NCBI RefSeq assembly: GCF_000283155.1
Contig: NW_004454207.1
Coordinates: 1,542,955 to 1,606,954 of the forward strand
Reading direction: 5' to 3'
Length of the DNA stretch: 64,000 nt
Source of the DNA: Ceratotherium simum simum
Taxonomy: Eukaryota > Chordata > Mammalia > Perissodactyla > Rhinocerotidae
Under the pieces are notes generated by a model. The model was not told the origin of the DNA. It saw only the letters and a list, made by a program, of their open reading frames with translations, and made no database searches. A program made the position numbers and the translations under genes. This document shows, one piece after another, positions 34,618 to 45,089 of the stretch (its first letter is position 1; every line of letters starts with the position of its first letter).

Positions 34618-34930
34618 TTTAAATCCTGGATTAACTAGGATTCCTTTGAGTATGACTTAAAAATTAAATTTACTATCAGAAAAGGCTTTTTATTGTTTTC
34701 TTATATTAAATATAAAAGTAAAAAATTAGCTTCTTTTGCATAATTTGCAATTTAATCTGATGTTTTTGTCACAATCTCTGATAGCATGTTGCCTGTTTTC
34801 AAATTTTGACATAAACCCAGGATAACTCTGAGTAAAAATTCAAAAAATAAATTTTCTATCACAAAAGGCTTTTAGTTGTTTTACCATTTAAATGTAAAAT
34901 TACAGAATTAGCCACATTATATGATTTGAA
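34618..34930. repeat. Diverged tandem duplication, ~185-bp period
   Basis: The stretch 34618-34752 is repeated at 34803-34930. Both have a (C)TGGATTAACTAGGATT- or CAGGATAACTCTGAGTA-like lead, then AAATT(T/A)ACTATCAGAAAAGGCTTTTT-like sequence, TTGTTTT, ATTTAAATGTAAAATTA-like sequence and a TTAGC...GCATAATTTG-like end. The copies are roughly 70-75% alike by eye. Not a family I recognise. Confidence 0.65.
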
Positions 34931-34983
34931 CTTTTAACAAACTTTAAAAAGAAATATATTTTCATTTAATATATTGAAAAATA

Positions 34984-35217
34984 GGGGCCAGCCTGGTGGC
35001 ATAGCAGTTAAGTGGGCGTGCTCCACTGTGGCAGCCCAGGGTTCAGATCCTGGAAGTGCACCAATGCACCGCTTTATAAGCCATGCTGTGGGGTGTCCCA
35101 TATAAAGTGGAGGAAGATGGGCACGGATGTCAGCCCAGGGCCAGTCTTCCTCAGCAAAAAGAGGAGGATTGGCAGATGTTAGCTCAGGGCTGATCTTCCT
35201 CACACACAAAAAAATAT
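34984..35217 (+). mobile_element. ERE2-type SINE with TSD
   Basis: GGGGCCAGCCTGGTGGCATA head, B-box-like GGGTTCAGATCCTGG, then 'AGCCATGCTGTGGGGTGTCC', 'GATGTCAGCCCAGGGCC', 'GATGTTAGCTCAGGGCTGATC' and a short A-run. The target-site duplication ATATATTGAAAAATA is visible on both sides. Confidence 0.92.
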
Positions 35218-35499
35218 ATATATTGAAAAATAATTGCTCTATGGACACTGATTTTTTTCTTTCCTGTAACTGATAAGTGTTTTGATTCCAAATGAGTTTT
35301 CTATAGTATATTTTCTATAAATGACTATTTTGGAACCTATAAATAAGAAGTTTCTTTTCTCTGTTCATTCTGTGGGTCAAAATATTTGAAACCATACGTC
35401 TGTGTGAGCTATATATGTGTGTTCTTTATCCACCATCATTTTGAAATTCCATTTAGCTGTGTCCTCTTATTTAAAAAATCAGATGAAGTAGAGGACTGA

Positions 35500-35775
35500 T
35501 AAAATAAATCCTCTTGCTTCCACTAACGGAATACTGTGCAGTCGTAAATCCAAGGTTCAGAAAGTTCTCTTTGTTCCAATGTGGGAAGATGCCCAGGTTA
35601 CGTTGTTGAGTGAAAAATGCAAGGCATACATTACTGTATATAGAACAATACCTTTTGTGAAGAAAAGGTGGGAAGTAAGAATAAATATTTATAAGAGTAA
35701 AACTTCTCAAGGAATAGAGTTTCGTGTATTTTGCCTTTTGAATCAAGTAAATCTACGAGCTATTCAAAAATAACA
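35500..35775 (+). repeat. L1M 3' ORF2/UTR fragment (sense)
   Basis: 'CGGAATACTGTGCAGTCGTAAA', 'TGGGAAGATGCCCAGGTTACG', 'TTGTTGAGTGAAAAATGCAAGGC' and 'CAATACCTTTTGTGAAGAAAAGG' follow L1 end-of-ORF2/3' UTR order. Old and degraded. Confidence 0.7.
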
Positions 35776-35849
35776 ATAAAATCTATTAAAAATCGTGTGA
35801 AACAGGTTTCTGATTTGGTTAACAGAGCATAAGATGACAATTAAAACTC

Positions 35850-36020
35850 AAGATAAAGCTACTATTCAAATTTCTTTAAGTGTACAATTCAGTGGTTTTT
35901 AGTATATTTACAAATTGTGCAGCCATCATACTAATTCCAGAACATTTTCATCGCCCCGAAAAGAAACCCTGTGCATTAGCAGTCATTCCCCATTCCCTAA
36001 TCCCCTAGTCCGCTATTAAT
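35850..36020 (-). repeat. L1M 3' UTR fragment (antisense)
   Basis: 'AAGTGTACAATTCAGTGGTTTTTAG', 'AATTGTGCAGCCATCATACTAAT', 'CCAGAACATTTTCATCGCCCC' and 'AAGAAACCCTGTGCATTAGCAG' match an L1MB-type 3' UTR in reverse. It is a separate event from the sense fragment next door. Confidence 0.8.
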
Positions 36021-36850
36021 TTTCTTTAACTATAGAACATTCAAGCACAACATGAATTCCAAGCAAAACTCAAAGCTGGTTTTTAGATAACACTTGTTAT
36101 AGTAGCACTTGTAACCAATATCTGCAGTATGATTTCTAATAGATTTCAGTCTACTATTGAGCTCTGTATCTCCATCATCATTGCCATCTCCCTCTCCACC
36201 ACTCCTCATTATGATTGTGATTATTATTATTTTGAGGCCAATTTGGGTCATGTAGGAGCACAATGCTCACATTCACACAGTGTTGCCAGACTTACCCACC
36301 CCCACTAAGTTCTTCTCATCTTGTCTTCTGCTATAGGCATACTTGGGAATTTGCACATTCATTATAATAAACACCTAAAACTTTGCTGTCTATTCAGTTT
36401 GGGGTTTACATTTTAATTAGAATGTCAAAGTGTATTTCAAAAAAAAGGGAGAAAAAGGAAAAAGAATGCCTCCTATTCCTGACATGTCAATATTTTCATG
36501 TGTCATGAATTATCCATATCTACTATAGAAATTCAAATGTTATAAATAAAACCAAAGTTAAAAAAATTTTCTCTCTAAAATAGAAGTGTGAGAATGGCAA
36601 CTGAAGGTTAGCCTAATTAAAGAAATCATTCAACAAATATTTATTGAGTGCCTGACATGTGCAAGGCATGGTGAGAAAGTGATGGGAAGAGAGTCACTGG
36701 GGAACAAAAGAGAAGGTGAAATCGCCCCCACCCACCATGTCTATATTTCGCATTTTGTCAAGGATTTTTTATTCAGTTGTCATTTCCCACTTCTCCCAGC
36801 TTCTGGGTGTTCACTAAGCTTTTTTATTATAACGCTAGACTGCTTGGCCT
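36021..36850. other. Non-coding sequence
   Basis: Mostly unique. 'CAACAAATATTTATTGAGTGCC' near 36630 is an L2/MIR-end remnant. Confidence 0.5.
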
Positions 36851-36859
36851 CTCCTTTTC

Positions 36860-37445
36860 TTCACCTCCACAGTCAGCACTTTGGTTCATGGTCTTACCTT
36901 CTCCCACCTGGATAAAGAGAGGGCTCCTCACTTGGGTCTCACACAGCCTCAAATTCCCTTCTCCTCCAATCCACCCTCTTGATGGCTACCAGAAGCATTT
37001 TTCTAAAGCACAGATCGTCATGTCAATTCCCTCATTAAAGTCATCCAGTGACATCTCCTTGGTTGCAGGATAAATTCTACTCCTTAGCTTGGCATATAAG
37101 GCCTCCAAACCTAGCCATAGCCCACGCCTCTAGCATGAACAATCGCATATACTGCCACCCCCAATACCAGGGCTGCTCACACAACTAATGCCCCTCATAG
37201 CATTCCCCCAGACAGGTCATACATTTCTCCACACCCAAATGTCCAATCTCTTCTTTACATTGTTCCCTGTGTCAATAGTTCCTCCCCACCCCTGTCCACT
37301 TAGAACACTTCCACTCACCTCCTAAGATCCAACTTAAACGATACTTTATCTCAGAAGCCTTCTTTGGTGGAAACATACCACCATCACAGATGCAACCCTT
37401 TTAGAAGGATTCAAGACTCTCATAAGATTTATTAAGTACCTCCTT
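36860..37445 (+). repeat. L2 LINE fragment (sense)
   Basis: Long L2 3' segment. 'TTTTTCTAAAGCACAGATCGTC', 'CAGGATAAATTCTACTCCTTAGC', 'TGGCATATAAGGCCTCCAAACC', 'CACTCACCTCCTAAGATCCAACTTAAA', 'CTCAGAAGCCTTCTTTGG' are in the order expected. Coding capacity is lost. Confidence 0.8.
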
Positions 37446-37945
37446 CCAAAGTCTTGATGTTCAGGAGCAGAGTTGGGTTATACCCTGAGGATAATGAGTT
37501 TTCATTTTATGTCTGGTTGCTCTAGATAATGGGGAAGAGTGGTTGGGCACCCAGTGATGTAAGCTAAAATAATCATGGCTGCCCATCCTTTATGAACGTG
37601 AGGGAGTGTCTGATAAATCTGAAAGGGAACTGGAAAATGTCACCAAAAACTATCCAATGGTTTGGACTGTCCAAAGGAAGACTGTCCAAAGGTTTTCATT
37701 GGTGACACAGAATGTAATTCCATATATGTGCCATTATTTTTTTGCCTAAAGAAACCAGGTATAAAATAGCAGACCATAAATAACAATACCTGTAGCTTCA
37801 TCTGTTTTCTGGTAGTTTTTTTTAAATAAAGTTCAAGCAGGGTTGAAAATTACATTTTTCATACTTCTTCATATTTCAGATGAGGATAAACATCTATACT
37901 GGGGTAATCTTTTGTAAAACATTTAACTTTTCAATGAGGGTCCAG
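37446..37945. other. Non-coding sequence
   Basis: No family recognised. A short direct repeat GACTGTCCAAAGG occurs twice near 37667-37695. Confidence 0.5.
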
Positions 37946-37947
37946 TC

Positions 37948-38455
37948 AGGAAAAGGAAAATCACATCAGGTATTTTAACAGAAAGAATTTAATATAAGGA
38001 ATTGGTTGAACAGGTATGGGAGTACTGAAGGGACATAAAGGACCCACTGAGTTAAGACGGACATAGTAATTGCAAGAAGTAGCTGAGGGAACAAAGGGAA
38101 GAGTTTGGGGTTATCAGAGCCTAGGAGATCAGAGGAGGAGCTGCATAGCACTGGGACCCAGGCCTCTGAAGAGGGGGCACTGGTTGGCTGGTGCTGGTAT
38201 CTCTGAGGCAGTGCAATGAGGCTGGTTCTGGGAATACGAAAAAAATAGCTGGAAACTTAAAACAACAGCCACTGCCAGGCAAAGAGCCATTGCCAGGGTG
38301 ATACTGACAGGAACAAAAAGCAAACAGTAAATAGCAAACCCCTCCAGCCTCGTAGTCTCCCTGTAGCCCCCAACTCTTTGGTCCAACCATAACAGGGAGC
38401 CAAGTGGCAAAAGAGAAATGAAATTTACAGACTCTCAGCCCCAACATCCCGGAGA
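37948..38455 (-). repeat. Probable ancient LTR-like repeat, family unknown
   Basis: Starts 'GTCCAGTCAGGAAAAGGAAAATCACATCAGGTATTTTAACAG' followed by 'GAATTTAATATAAGGAATTGG', a wording I associate with a common mammalian LTR family read in reverse, but I cannot name it. The 108- and 93-codon minus-strand frames inside have no recognisable domain. Confidence 0.35.
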
Positions 38456-38757
38456 AGAGTGTAGAAGACTGAGCTTAGGCTGAGAGCTTAATGGTTGGCA
38501 CGTTTCCTAACTTAGTAATGTTTAGGTCCATGTTTAAGTATAAGAAAAATTCCCATGTAGGAACAAATGTATGCAAATTTAAATGCTAACAATCTATCAG
38601 CTTTTACAATTATAAGTTATATAGTTTCTGTGTTACTGTCTTGGATTCACGATTTCAGGGCTCCTGTCAATTCTCAGTAAAAGATGCCTTAAAAATTCTA
38701 AATCCAACTTGGAAATAGGATCATTGTCAATGAGATGTGTATCTAACTGAACACACA

Positions 38758-38906
38758 TTTCAAAGTTAGCATACCCGGCCTCTACCCACAAGCTGTCAGT
38801 AGTGCTCCTACCCGAAGTTGCAACATCCAAAAAATGTCTCCAGACATGGCCAAATGTCCCCTGGGGGACAAAATCACCCTGATTGAGAACCATTGGTCTA
38901 CCACCA
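38758..38906 (-). mobile_element. MER20 hAT-Charlie DNA transposon (antisense), partial
   Basis: 'CCTCTACCCACAAGCTGTCAGTAG', 'AAAATGTCTCCAGACATGGCC', 'AAATGTCCCCTGGGGGACAAAATC' and the terminal 'GATTGAGAACCATTGG' match MER20 in reverse. The other terminus is missing. Confidence 0.85.
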
Positions 38907-40500
38907 CATGGGCACAATATCGATTAAATGTTTTTGATAATGATAAAGAGCAGTGAGAAATAGGCTTCTTATTTTTACCAACCGTAACTGAAAAAGCCTC
39001 TCTGCTAACTCTATGTGAAATTTGTATCTGGTTTTCAAAATCCTGTTGGCTTCACTTTGAAAAAAATAGTTTCTCATCTTTGGGGAGACCATTCCCATAT
39101 TTGGGCCAGAGTCATTTCACCAATGCTTGTAACCGAACAGAGAAGATTCCTGAATCTGAGTGTGTTGTTGCATTCCCAAGGACAAAGCTCAAAATACTGA
39201 GTTATGTTTTTTAACCGCTCCATACTATTTATCTTAGGCTTTTGTGGTCAGAAGCCAGAGTTCTAAGATGTCTGAGTCTTGAAAGCTCTCAAACTGGAAT
39301 TAAAAAAAAAAAAGGTAGGTGAAAGTAGAAAATAATTTTTCTCAACCATCAGTTTTTAGATTCATTAGTCAAGGAACCATTAAAAACAAATACTAAAAAC
39401 GGAATAATTTTGTCTCTATTTAGACAAATACCTAAGAATATTTGAAATAATTGTAGCTAATATTTGAAATGTTTGTTTCTCTCTTTTTCATATGCTTTCA
39501 AGAAAAAACCCAACAGAAATAAATACAGCACAAAGAAAATGAAGGCTTCCAAAGCACATTTGGTTACGTGAACTAATAACTAATTTTGTTTAAATTTTCC
39601 TAATTATGGAAAGAGAGTCATTTATCCCCCCAGAGCTATTCCATACAATTAATATTCCATACAATTAATGAAGCCAATGTTAACAGGCATAAATAGTTCA
39701 ATCAAAAGCATGTCTCTCTATTCATTAATGTTATTAAAATAGTTTCTGTCCAAGGAGATTTGGTCTCTCCATCTTCTTTTTCCTTCCTTCCTCTCTTTGT
39801 AATGCATAGTACATGCTCAATGTGGAAAATGGACAAAATAACCAAAATAAAGAAGAAACTAATCTCAAAATCCAGACAATATTTTAGTGTATTTCATTCG
39901 TTATAGCATTTTTTTCTCTCCACTATTTTTGTCAAAGTATTTGTTTATCAAAAGAGCATAGCTATGAATTGGGATCATACTTTCTTTAAGTTTTATAGCT
40001 GAATGTTTTATTTAATATTATATCATGCACATTTTCTCATAGGGATAAATATTCTTCAAAAAGATAAAGTATTCTCAACTTGTTCATGTTGGAGTAATAT
40101 ACTTAATTGTGTTTGCTTTTTTCCTGAAAGTATTAGCACTCGTGGAATTAAGCTTCTTTTGTGATTTATTCAGTGTCTATATGATTTTTAAATCAAGTTC
40201 TAAATTTACTGTAAAAAAAAGTCTCTAATTTTCTGTTTCCTAGATTCTCATCTTTATTTTCTGCATCAAAAGCAAAGCTGAGATTTGGGAATTTGTAAAT
40301 CATTTCTTCCTATGTATCACTGTTGTAAATCACTCCTGCTTACGCAAAGCAGTTATCACAGTGCTTGGCACATAATCAGATTTCAATGAAAGTTAGTCAG
40401 TACTGTTCTTAGAATTCTCACGATTATTCTACTTGAAATTTTAGCTTTGAGAATGAAGCAAACTCCATAAAAGGAGTACCTAAGTACGATTATTTTCACG
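38907..40500. other. Non-coding sequence with a 16-bp tandem repeat
   Basis: ATTCCATACAATTAAT occurs twice in perfect tandem at 39638-39669. The stretch 39800-40130 resembles an ancient mammalian repeat ('TATTATATCATGCACATTTTCTCATAG', 'AAATATTCTTC'), but I cannot name it. A short MIR/L2-type end lies near 40350. Confidence 0.45.
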
Positions 40501-40514
40501 TATGTTACTCTAGG

Positions 40515-40740
40515 TCAGGGATTTTCAACCTCAGCATGACTGAAATTTGGAACTGGATAATTCTTTGTTGGGGGATTGACCTGTACATTGTAGGAAATTT
40601 AGCAGCATCCCTGGTCTCCACCTACGAAATGCCAGTGGCACTCTCCCACACACAGTTGTCACAATCAAACATGTCCCCAGACATTGCCAACTCCCCTCTG
40701 GGAGGCAGAATCACCCCAGGTGGAGAAGCTTTGCTCTAGG
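40515..40740 (-). mobile_element. MER20 hAT-Charlie DNA transposon (antisense)
   Basis: Nearly complete. 'GGGATTTTCAACCTCAGCATG', 'GGATAATTCTTTGTTGGGGG', 'TTTAGCAGCATCCCTGGTCTCC', 'ATGTCCCCAGACATTGCC', 'GGCAGAATCACCCCAGGTGGAGAA' match MER20 read in reverse. The 67-codon frame at 40536-40739 is a shadow of it. Confidence 0.9.
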
Positions 40741-40749
40741 TAAATCCTC

Positions 40750-41440
40750 CTGAACCATAAAAATATCCCTTTATAGAGACCTTCTGCCATCTCCAAGCCT
40801 TCAGCATGAGTGTTTTATTCTAAAATCTCTATACAGGGTGAGTTTGCCTTTTTTCCTGAGAAATCACTTAAGCTTCCTCATGTTTTTCTTGAGATACTAA
40901 AACGTGTATGGTGCCAGAACTAGTCACCAGATACGTCTGAGCCAATAGAATTGAACAAAGAGGCACATAATGAAGATATCTGGCTGAAAGTCTGTGCATA
41001 CGGAAATTAAAACATCGTTCCATTCTCATCTAAAAACCAGGACAGGACAACACGATGTCAGAACAACGAATGAAAAGAAAATACCCGTGAAGAACACACT
41101 GCCTCTTCCATATCCTTAATCTTCTCCTTATTTGTGCAGTATAAAGACCACAAGTTACTTCACCATTAATAGCAATGTAAAAGTAAGCAAAAAATTAGTT
41201 TTAAATTTAAATTACTAATAGAACTAATATATCTGGAATACATAAGGAAGTTTTACTTTGGAAGAAATATAGTATATAGTATCTATCCCTATAGCTTGTC
41301 CAAATTTGGGATAATTTGCATTTTTTTGCTTTCTTTCCATCATTAGCTTAAAATCATATTGGAATTTAAATCATATTTAATCGAATATCAACTTCCATGA
41401 GAATATAATGAAAGGGAAAACAATCATGCCTGTCGAGCAC
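40750..41440. other. Non-coding unique sequence
   Basis: No repeat or gene recognised. Confidence 0.5.
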
Positions 41441-41446
41441 ATTAGT

Positions 41447-41870
41447 TAGAGTGATGCTAAACTGCTGTAACAAATAAACCACTCAAATTTAATGGCTAAA
41501 CTAAATAGGACAGAAGTTTAGTTCTCACTCCCATAATAGAACAATTTGGATATTTCCCCTTGCTGGGCAGGCAGTTTTCCTCCATGGAGATCTGCCATTC
41601 CCCAAGGCCTCAGGTCCTCTGTCTTAGGAAAAGAGAATAGGAAAGGTACCAGTGTCTTTGAAGACGCAGTCTGAACTGACACACTCAATTTGATCCACAT
41701 TTCATTGGTGAGAACTAGTGGCATGGTCACATCGGAAGCAAGAGCAGCTGGAAAACAGTGCCAGGCTGGGCAGCTGCCTTGCAGTGGCCACACCTGATGA
41801 TGGAAGGGGAGCACAATAGTTGGTGGACAGCTAGCATCCTGCCATAATGAATAAACTTCTTTAACTCAAA
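41447..41870 (-). repeat. Possible LTR relic (antisense), uncertain
   Basis: The start 'AGTTAGAGTGATGCTAAACTGCTGTAACAAATAAACCACTC' followed by 'AATTTAATGGCTAAACTAAATAGG' and 'AGAAGTTTAGTTCTCACTC' resembles the reversed 3' part of an LTR (poly-A signal region then terminus). The rest is not recognisable. Confidence 0.35.
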
Positions 41871-41899
41871 GCAGTTTGGAAAAAAAAAGACATAGTAAT

Positions 41900-42545
41900 T
41901 GTTACGGGTTGAATTTTGTCCCCCCAAAAGATATGATAAAGTTCTAACCCCCAATACCTCAGAACATAATCTTATTTGGAAATAGAGTGATTGCAGATAT
42001 AATTAGTTAAGATGAGTTCATACTGGAGTAGGGTAGACCATCAATTCAATATGACTGATGTACTTATAAAAAAGGGGAGAGGGCCTGCCCGTGGCTTAGC
42101 GGTTAAGTGCGCGCGGGTTCGGATCCCGGGCGTGCACTGACGCACCACTTCTCTGGCCATGCTGAGGCCGCGTCCCACATACAGCAACTTCTAGGATGTG
42201 CAACTATGACATACAACTATCTACTGGGGCTTTGGAGGAAAAACATAAATAAATAAAATTTTAAAAAGGGGAGAGACATACAGGAAGAAGGTAGTATGTG
42301 ACGACAGAGGCAGAGATTGGAGTGATGTGTCTACAAGCCAAGGAACACGAAGGATTATTGGCAACACCAGAAGCTAGAAGAGGCATGGAAGCACTCTCCC
42401 CTAGAAGCTTCAGAGGGAGAATGGCCCTACTGGCACCTTGATTTCAGACTTCTGGCCTCCAGGACTGTGAAACAATTAATTTCTGTTGCTTTAAGCCACC
42501 CAGTTAGTGGTATTTTGTTACGGCCACCCTTGGAAACAATACAGC
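41900..42545 (+). mobile_element. MLT1-type LTR (sense), split by an ERE SINE
   Basis: First half 41900-42068 (GGGTTGAATTTTGTCCCCCC, CTTATTTGGAAATAGAGTGA, TACTGGAGTAGGGTAGACC) and second half 42276-42545 (GGCAGAGATTGGAGTGATG, CTACAAGCCAAGGAACACG, CAGACTTCTGGCCTCCAGGA, TTTAAGCCACCCAGTTAGTGG) are one LTR interrupted by the SINE at 42082-42262. This gives a relative age: LTR older, SINE younger. Confidence 0.9.
42082..42262 (+). mobile_element. ERE1-like SINE inserted in MLT1, internally deleted
   Basis: The ERE head (GGCCTGCCCGTGGCTTAGCG) runs from GTTAAGTGCGCGCG straight into GGTTCGGATCCCGGG. The ~18-25 bases that separate them in the 8.6- and 17.7-kb copies (CTCCGCTGCTGGCGG-like) are absent. 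Tail ACAACTATCTACTGGGGCTT and A/T-rich end. The target-site duplication AAAAAGGGGAGAG is exact (42069-42081 and 42263-42275). Confidence 0.94.
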
Positions 42546-42692
42546 AATCAAATACCAACATGTAATATAAAACAGTCATGTGAACACTCCCTGGGCCTGT
42601 ATATTCTGTCTACCTTTGAGTCTTAAGTGTCTCTGCTTTATATTTGCTGAAGGAAGCATGGCTGATGGTGGAGGAAAGGGGAGGGGAGCTGG

Positions 42693-43436
42693 TTGGAGAA
42701 ACAGAGCTGTTTGGTCATGATTTCATCAGCCTTCATCCAAACTCCCTCAGAGAGGCCGTTAGATCTCAGTGCACGTCTTTCTCCATCTCTGTTCCTTGAA
42801 CTTCTTGAAAATGAACTTCTTGAAATGTATTTAGCCTCTTGGGGTTCTAAAAAGGCCTCCTTTGCAAAAGGAGGAGTTATTATAACAGGCAATAAACACC
42901 ATTGGGACAGGAACTGTTCATGTGTGCAGATTCCAAAGGTGCTTTCAGGACCCGCTTCTCTGTCTCCCCATGACTCCTATGGCATCTCCCTCATGGCACC
43001 TCTGCTTCCTTCCGTCTGCTCCGTTTTTCTCTATGTCCTGACCAGCCAATGCTCACTGTATTTTCCCATCCAGACTTCACCTGGAGTTAGTCTCATCAGC
43101 TTAGCTAGTTCCTCCTGCCTTATTAGGCAAAGCCTTTACACCAGCTCATCTCAGGGGACTCCCCATCCTGTGGAGATTCGGCCCTTTGTTCTTGGGCCAG
43201 CTTGGCTCCAACTGGATGGCCACTCCTGTACTAAGAACAGGCCATCACCAATTCCCCATCAGGATGCTGTGTATAGGGTGTGGCCAGCTATGAGGGGACT
43301 CTGCACTTTGCTGGTTAGTACATCTGACATGTCCAACACAAACCCAATATATGCTGCTAGTCTTTCCTGTATCTTAATTACTTATTCCTCATGCATGTCA
43401 TTTTATCTTTTGAGGTGGTGTGGTTGCTCAACATGA
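42693..43436 (+). other. Longest ORF (247 codons), no recognised product
   Basis: This is the longest open frame in the window. The predicted protein is serine/leucine/proline-rich and hydrophobic in stretches, without a domain, signal peptide or family that I recognise. Codon and splice context gives no support: there is no clear acceptor upstream. The start is an ATG inside unique sequence 150 bp after an MLT1 LTR. Against a real gene: no conserved motif, an abrupt end in AT-rich sequence, and an unremarkable composition. A C/T-rich strand with few TAA/TGA/TAG words lengthens chance frames. It could be a chance frame, a pseudogene fragment or a lineage-specific transcript. Confidence 0.15.
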
Positions 43437-43489
43437 GCAAAGGCATCAAAAGCAGAGCCCGGAACTTTCATGGGCTAGTTTGGAGGCTA

Positions 43490-43715
43490 TGTGGTGGGAA
43501 CAATAATGGCTCCTACTAATAGCTAACTCTTATAGAGAACTTTCTAAGACACAGACAGGCAGGCAGTCTTCTAAGCACTTCACATATATTAGCTCATTTA
43601 GTGTTCACAACAACCCTCCAAGGTGGATACGATTAATATCTCCGTTTTATAGTTAAGGAAACTGAAGTAAAGAGGGATCAAGTAACTTTGCCACACATGT
43701 GCATTAATAAATGAA
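43490..43715 (-). repeat. MIR SINE (antisense)
   Basis: 'AATAGCTAACTCTTATAGAGAAC', 'CTAAGCACTTCACATATATTAGCTC', 'AACAACCCTCCAAGGTGGATAC' and 'TTATAGTTAAGGAAACTGAAG' follow antisense MIR. Confidence 0.85.
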
Positions 43716-43729
43716 TAAGAAGGTATATG

Positions 43730-44040
43730 CAAGGGAAAAAATTATGAAAGGCCTGGAAAAACCAAAGACATCTGAACTGAATTTGGTAAGACACAGACAC
43801 TGAGGTTTTTGAGGCCAGAATTATCAACAGAGTCAGATGGAACAGAGACTTTTGATGCTAGAGGAAGGGGGCTCAGCCAGGAAGCTCCTGCAGAAATCCA
43901 GGTTCAGGGGAGAGGTTCTGAACTGAGTGACGGCAAAGGCAGTTGAGATAAGGAGTAGGTAGTCGGAATCTCAGTCCTGTAGGACTTCCAGGGTAATAAG
44001 AGCAGCTGTTAATACCCAGTATTCAATAAGAAAAGGGGAA
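43730..44040 (-). repeat. L2 ORF2 tail fragment (antisense), piece 1
   Basis: 'GCTCAGCCAGGAAGCTCCTGC', 'AGAAATCCAGGTTCAGGGGAGAGG' and 'GAACTGAGTGACGGCAAAGGCAG' correspond, in reverse, to the end of L2 ORF2. With the fragment at 44890-45080 it appears to be one L2 split by an MLT1 LTR. Confidence 0.55.
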
Positions 44041-44051
44041 GTGCTAGGAGA

Positions 44052-44454
44052 ATAATATGGATTGAATTGTATCCCCCCCAAAATTCATATGTTGAAGCCC
44101 TAATCCCCATTGTGGTGATATTTGGAGATGGGGACTTTAGGAGATAATTGGGTTCAGATGAGCTCATGAGGGTGGGGCTCTCATGATGGTATTAGAGCCC
44201 TCATAAGAAGAGACTCCAGAAAGCATACTTTCCCTCTCTCTGCCTGTGTCTCTCTGTCTCTCTGTCTCTCTACCATTTGAGTACACAGCCAGAAGGTGGC
44301 TGTCTGCAAGCCAAGAAGAAGGTCCTCACTAGAACCCCACCATGCTGGCACTTGATCTTGGACTTCCAGTCTCCAGAACTATGAGATAAATTTCTGTGGT
44401 TTAAGCCACCCAGTCTATGGTATTTCATTATGGCAGCCCGATCTGACTAAGACA
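44052..44454 (+). mobile_element. MLT1A-type LTR (ERVL-MaLR), sense
   Basis: Full-length by eye. TATGGATTGAATTGTATCCCC start, 'AAATTCATATGTTGAAGCCC', 'GGAGATAATTGGGTTCAGATGAG', 'CTGTCTGCAAGCCAAGAAGAAGG', 'GATCTTGGACTTCCAGTCTCC', 'TTTAAGCCACCCAGTCTATGG', 'CTGACTAAGACAG' end. A TCTC/TCTG-rich stretch at 44237-44272 sits inside it. Confidence 0.92.
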
Positions 44455-44885
44455 GATGAATAGAGAATAAGGGATGACTTATGAAGGATAAGGCTTATGC
44501 AGTTGTGGGAGCTGCAGAGCAGTCCACGCAGATCAGCCATCTGGAAAGAACGTTCAATGCTGTTGGTGAAGCCAATGCGCTTCACAAGAGTGCCAGCTAT
44601 CCGCACACTCGGCCCAGGCTTTGGGGAAGCTGAGAGGGGCATTGGCAGGAACTGAAGGAGCTATGGTCTGAGTGCTGCCCCCATGCCAGCTGTTTGGTGA
44701 TCATGTGCTTGGGTTGCCCCAGTGCCTGGAGCCCTGCAGAAACCTTCAGAGTGTACAAGATGTAACTCCCGCTTCAATTCCCATTTCCAAATTGCACAAA
44801 AAACATCTTGCATGGCCAAGGCTACCCAGAACCAAATGAGGAAGGGAATGCTGGGAAGCCTGGTTCTAGCTATGTTAACACAATA
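44455..44885. other. Unassigned stretch beside the split L2
   Basis: Two short ORFs (75 and 83 codons, minus strand) without motifs. It separates the MLT1A from the second L2 piece. It may be part of the L2 or another old insertion, but I cannot place it. Confidence 0.35.
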
Positions 44886-44887
44886 CA

Positions 44888-45085
44888 AAGCCAGCACAGC
44901 AGTGGATGACATAGAGGGGAGTGAAGATTACTCCAAGTTTTTGTGTGTGATTGACTAGAAAAATGGTGCTGATCCTAGGACAATAGGATTTGGAGGAAGA
45001 AGATGGTGAGTTTAGTTTTGCTGACTTTAGTTCTTGGCATGTATGTGGAAACAGCCAGCAGGCAACTGAAGATTTAAAGAGAGGA
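44888..45085 (-). repeat. L2 ORF2 fragment (antisense), piece 2
   Basis: In reverse this matches the L2 ORF2 region encoding the RNLGVI-type motif. The plus strand reads 'GATTACTCCAAGTTTTTGTG', 'GGTGAGTTTAGTTTTGCTGAC' and 'AACAGCCAGCAGGCAACTGAAG'. In element order it is 5' of the piece at 43730-44040. Confidence 0.55.
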
Positions 45086-45089
45086 CGAG

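Noticed and set aside
38121..38447. 108-codon cysteine-rich minus-strand ORF
   Set aside because: Lies in a probable old LTR-like repeat; no conserved cysteine pattern or signal peptide stands out.
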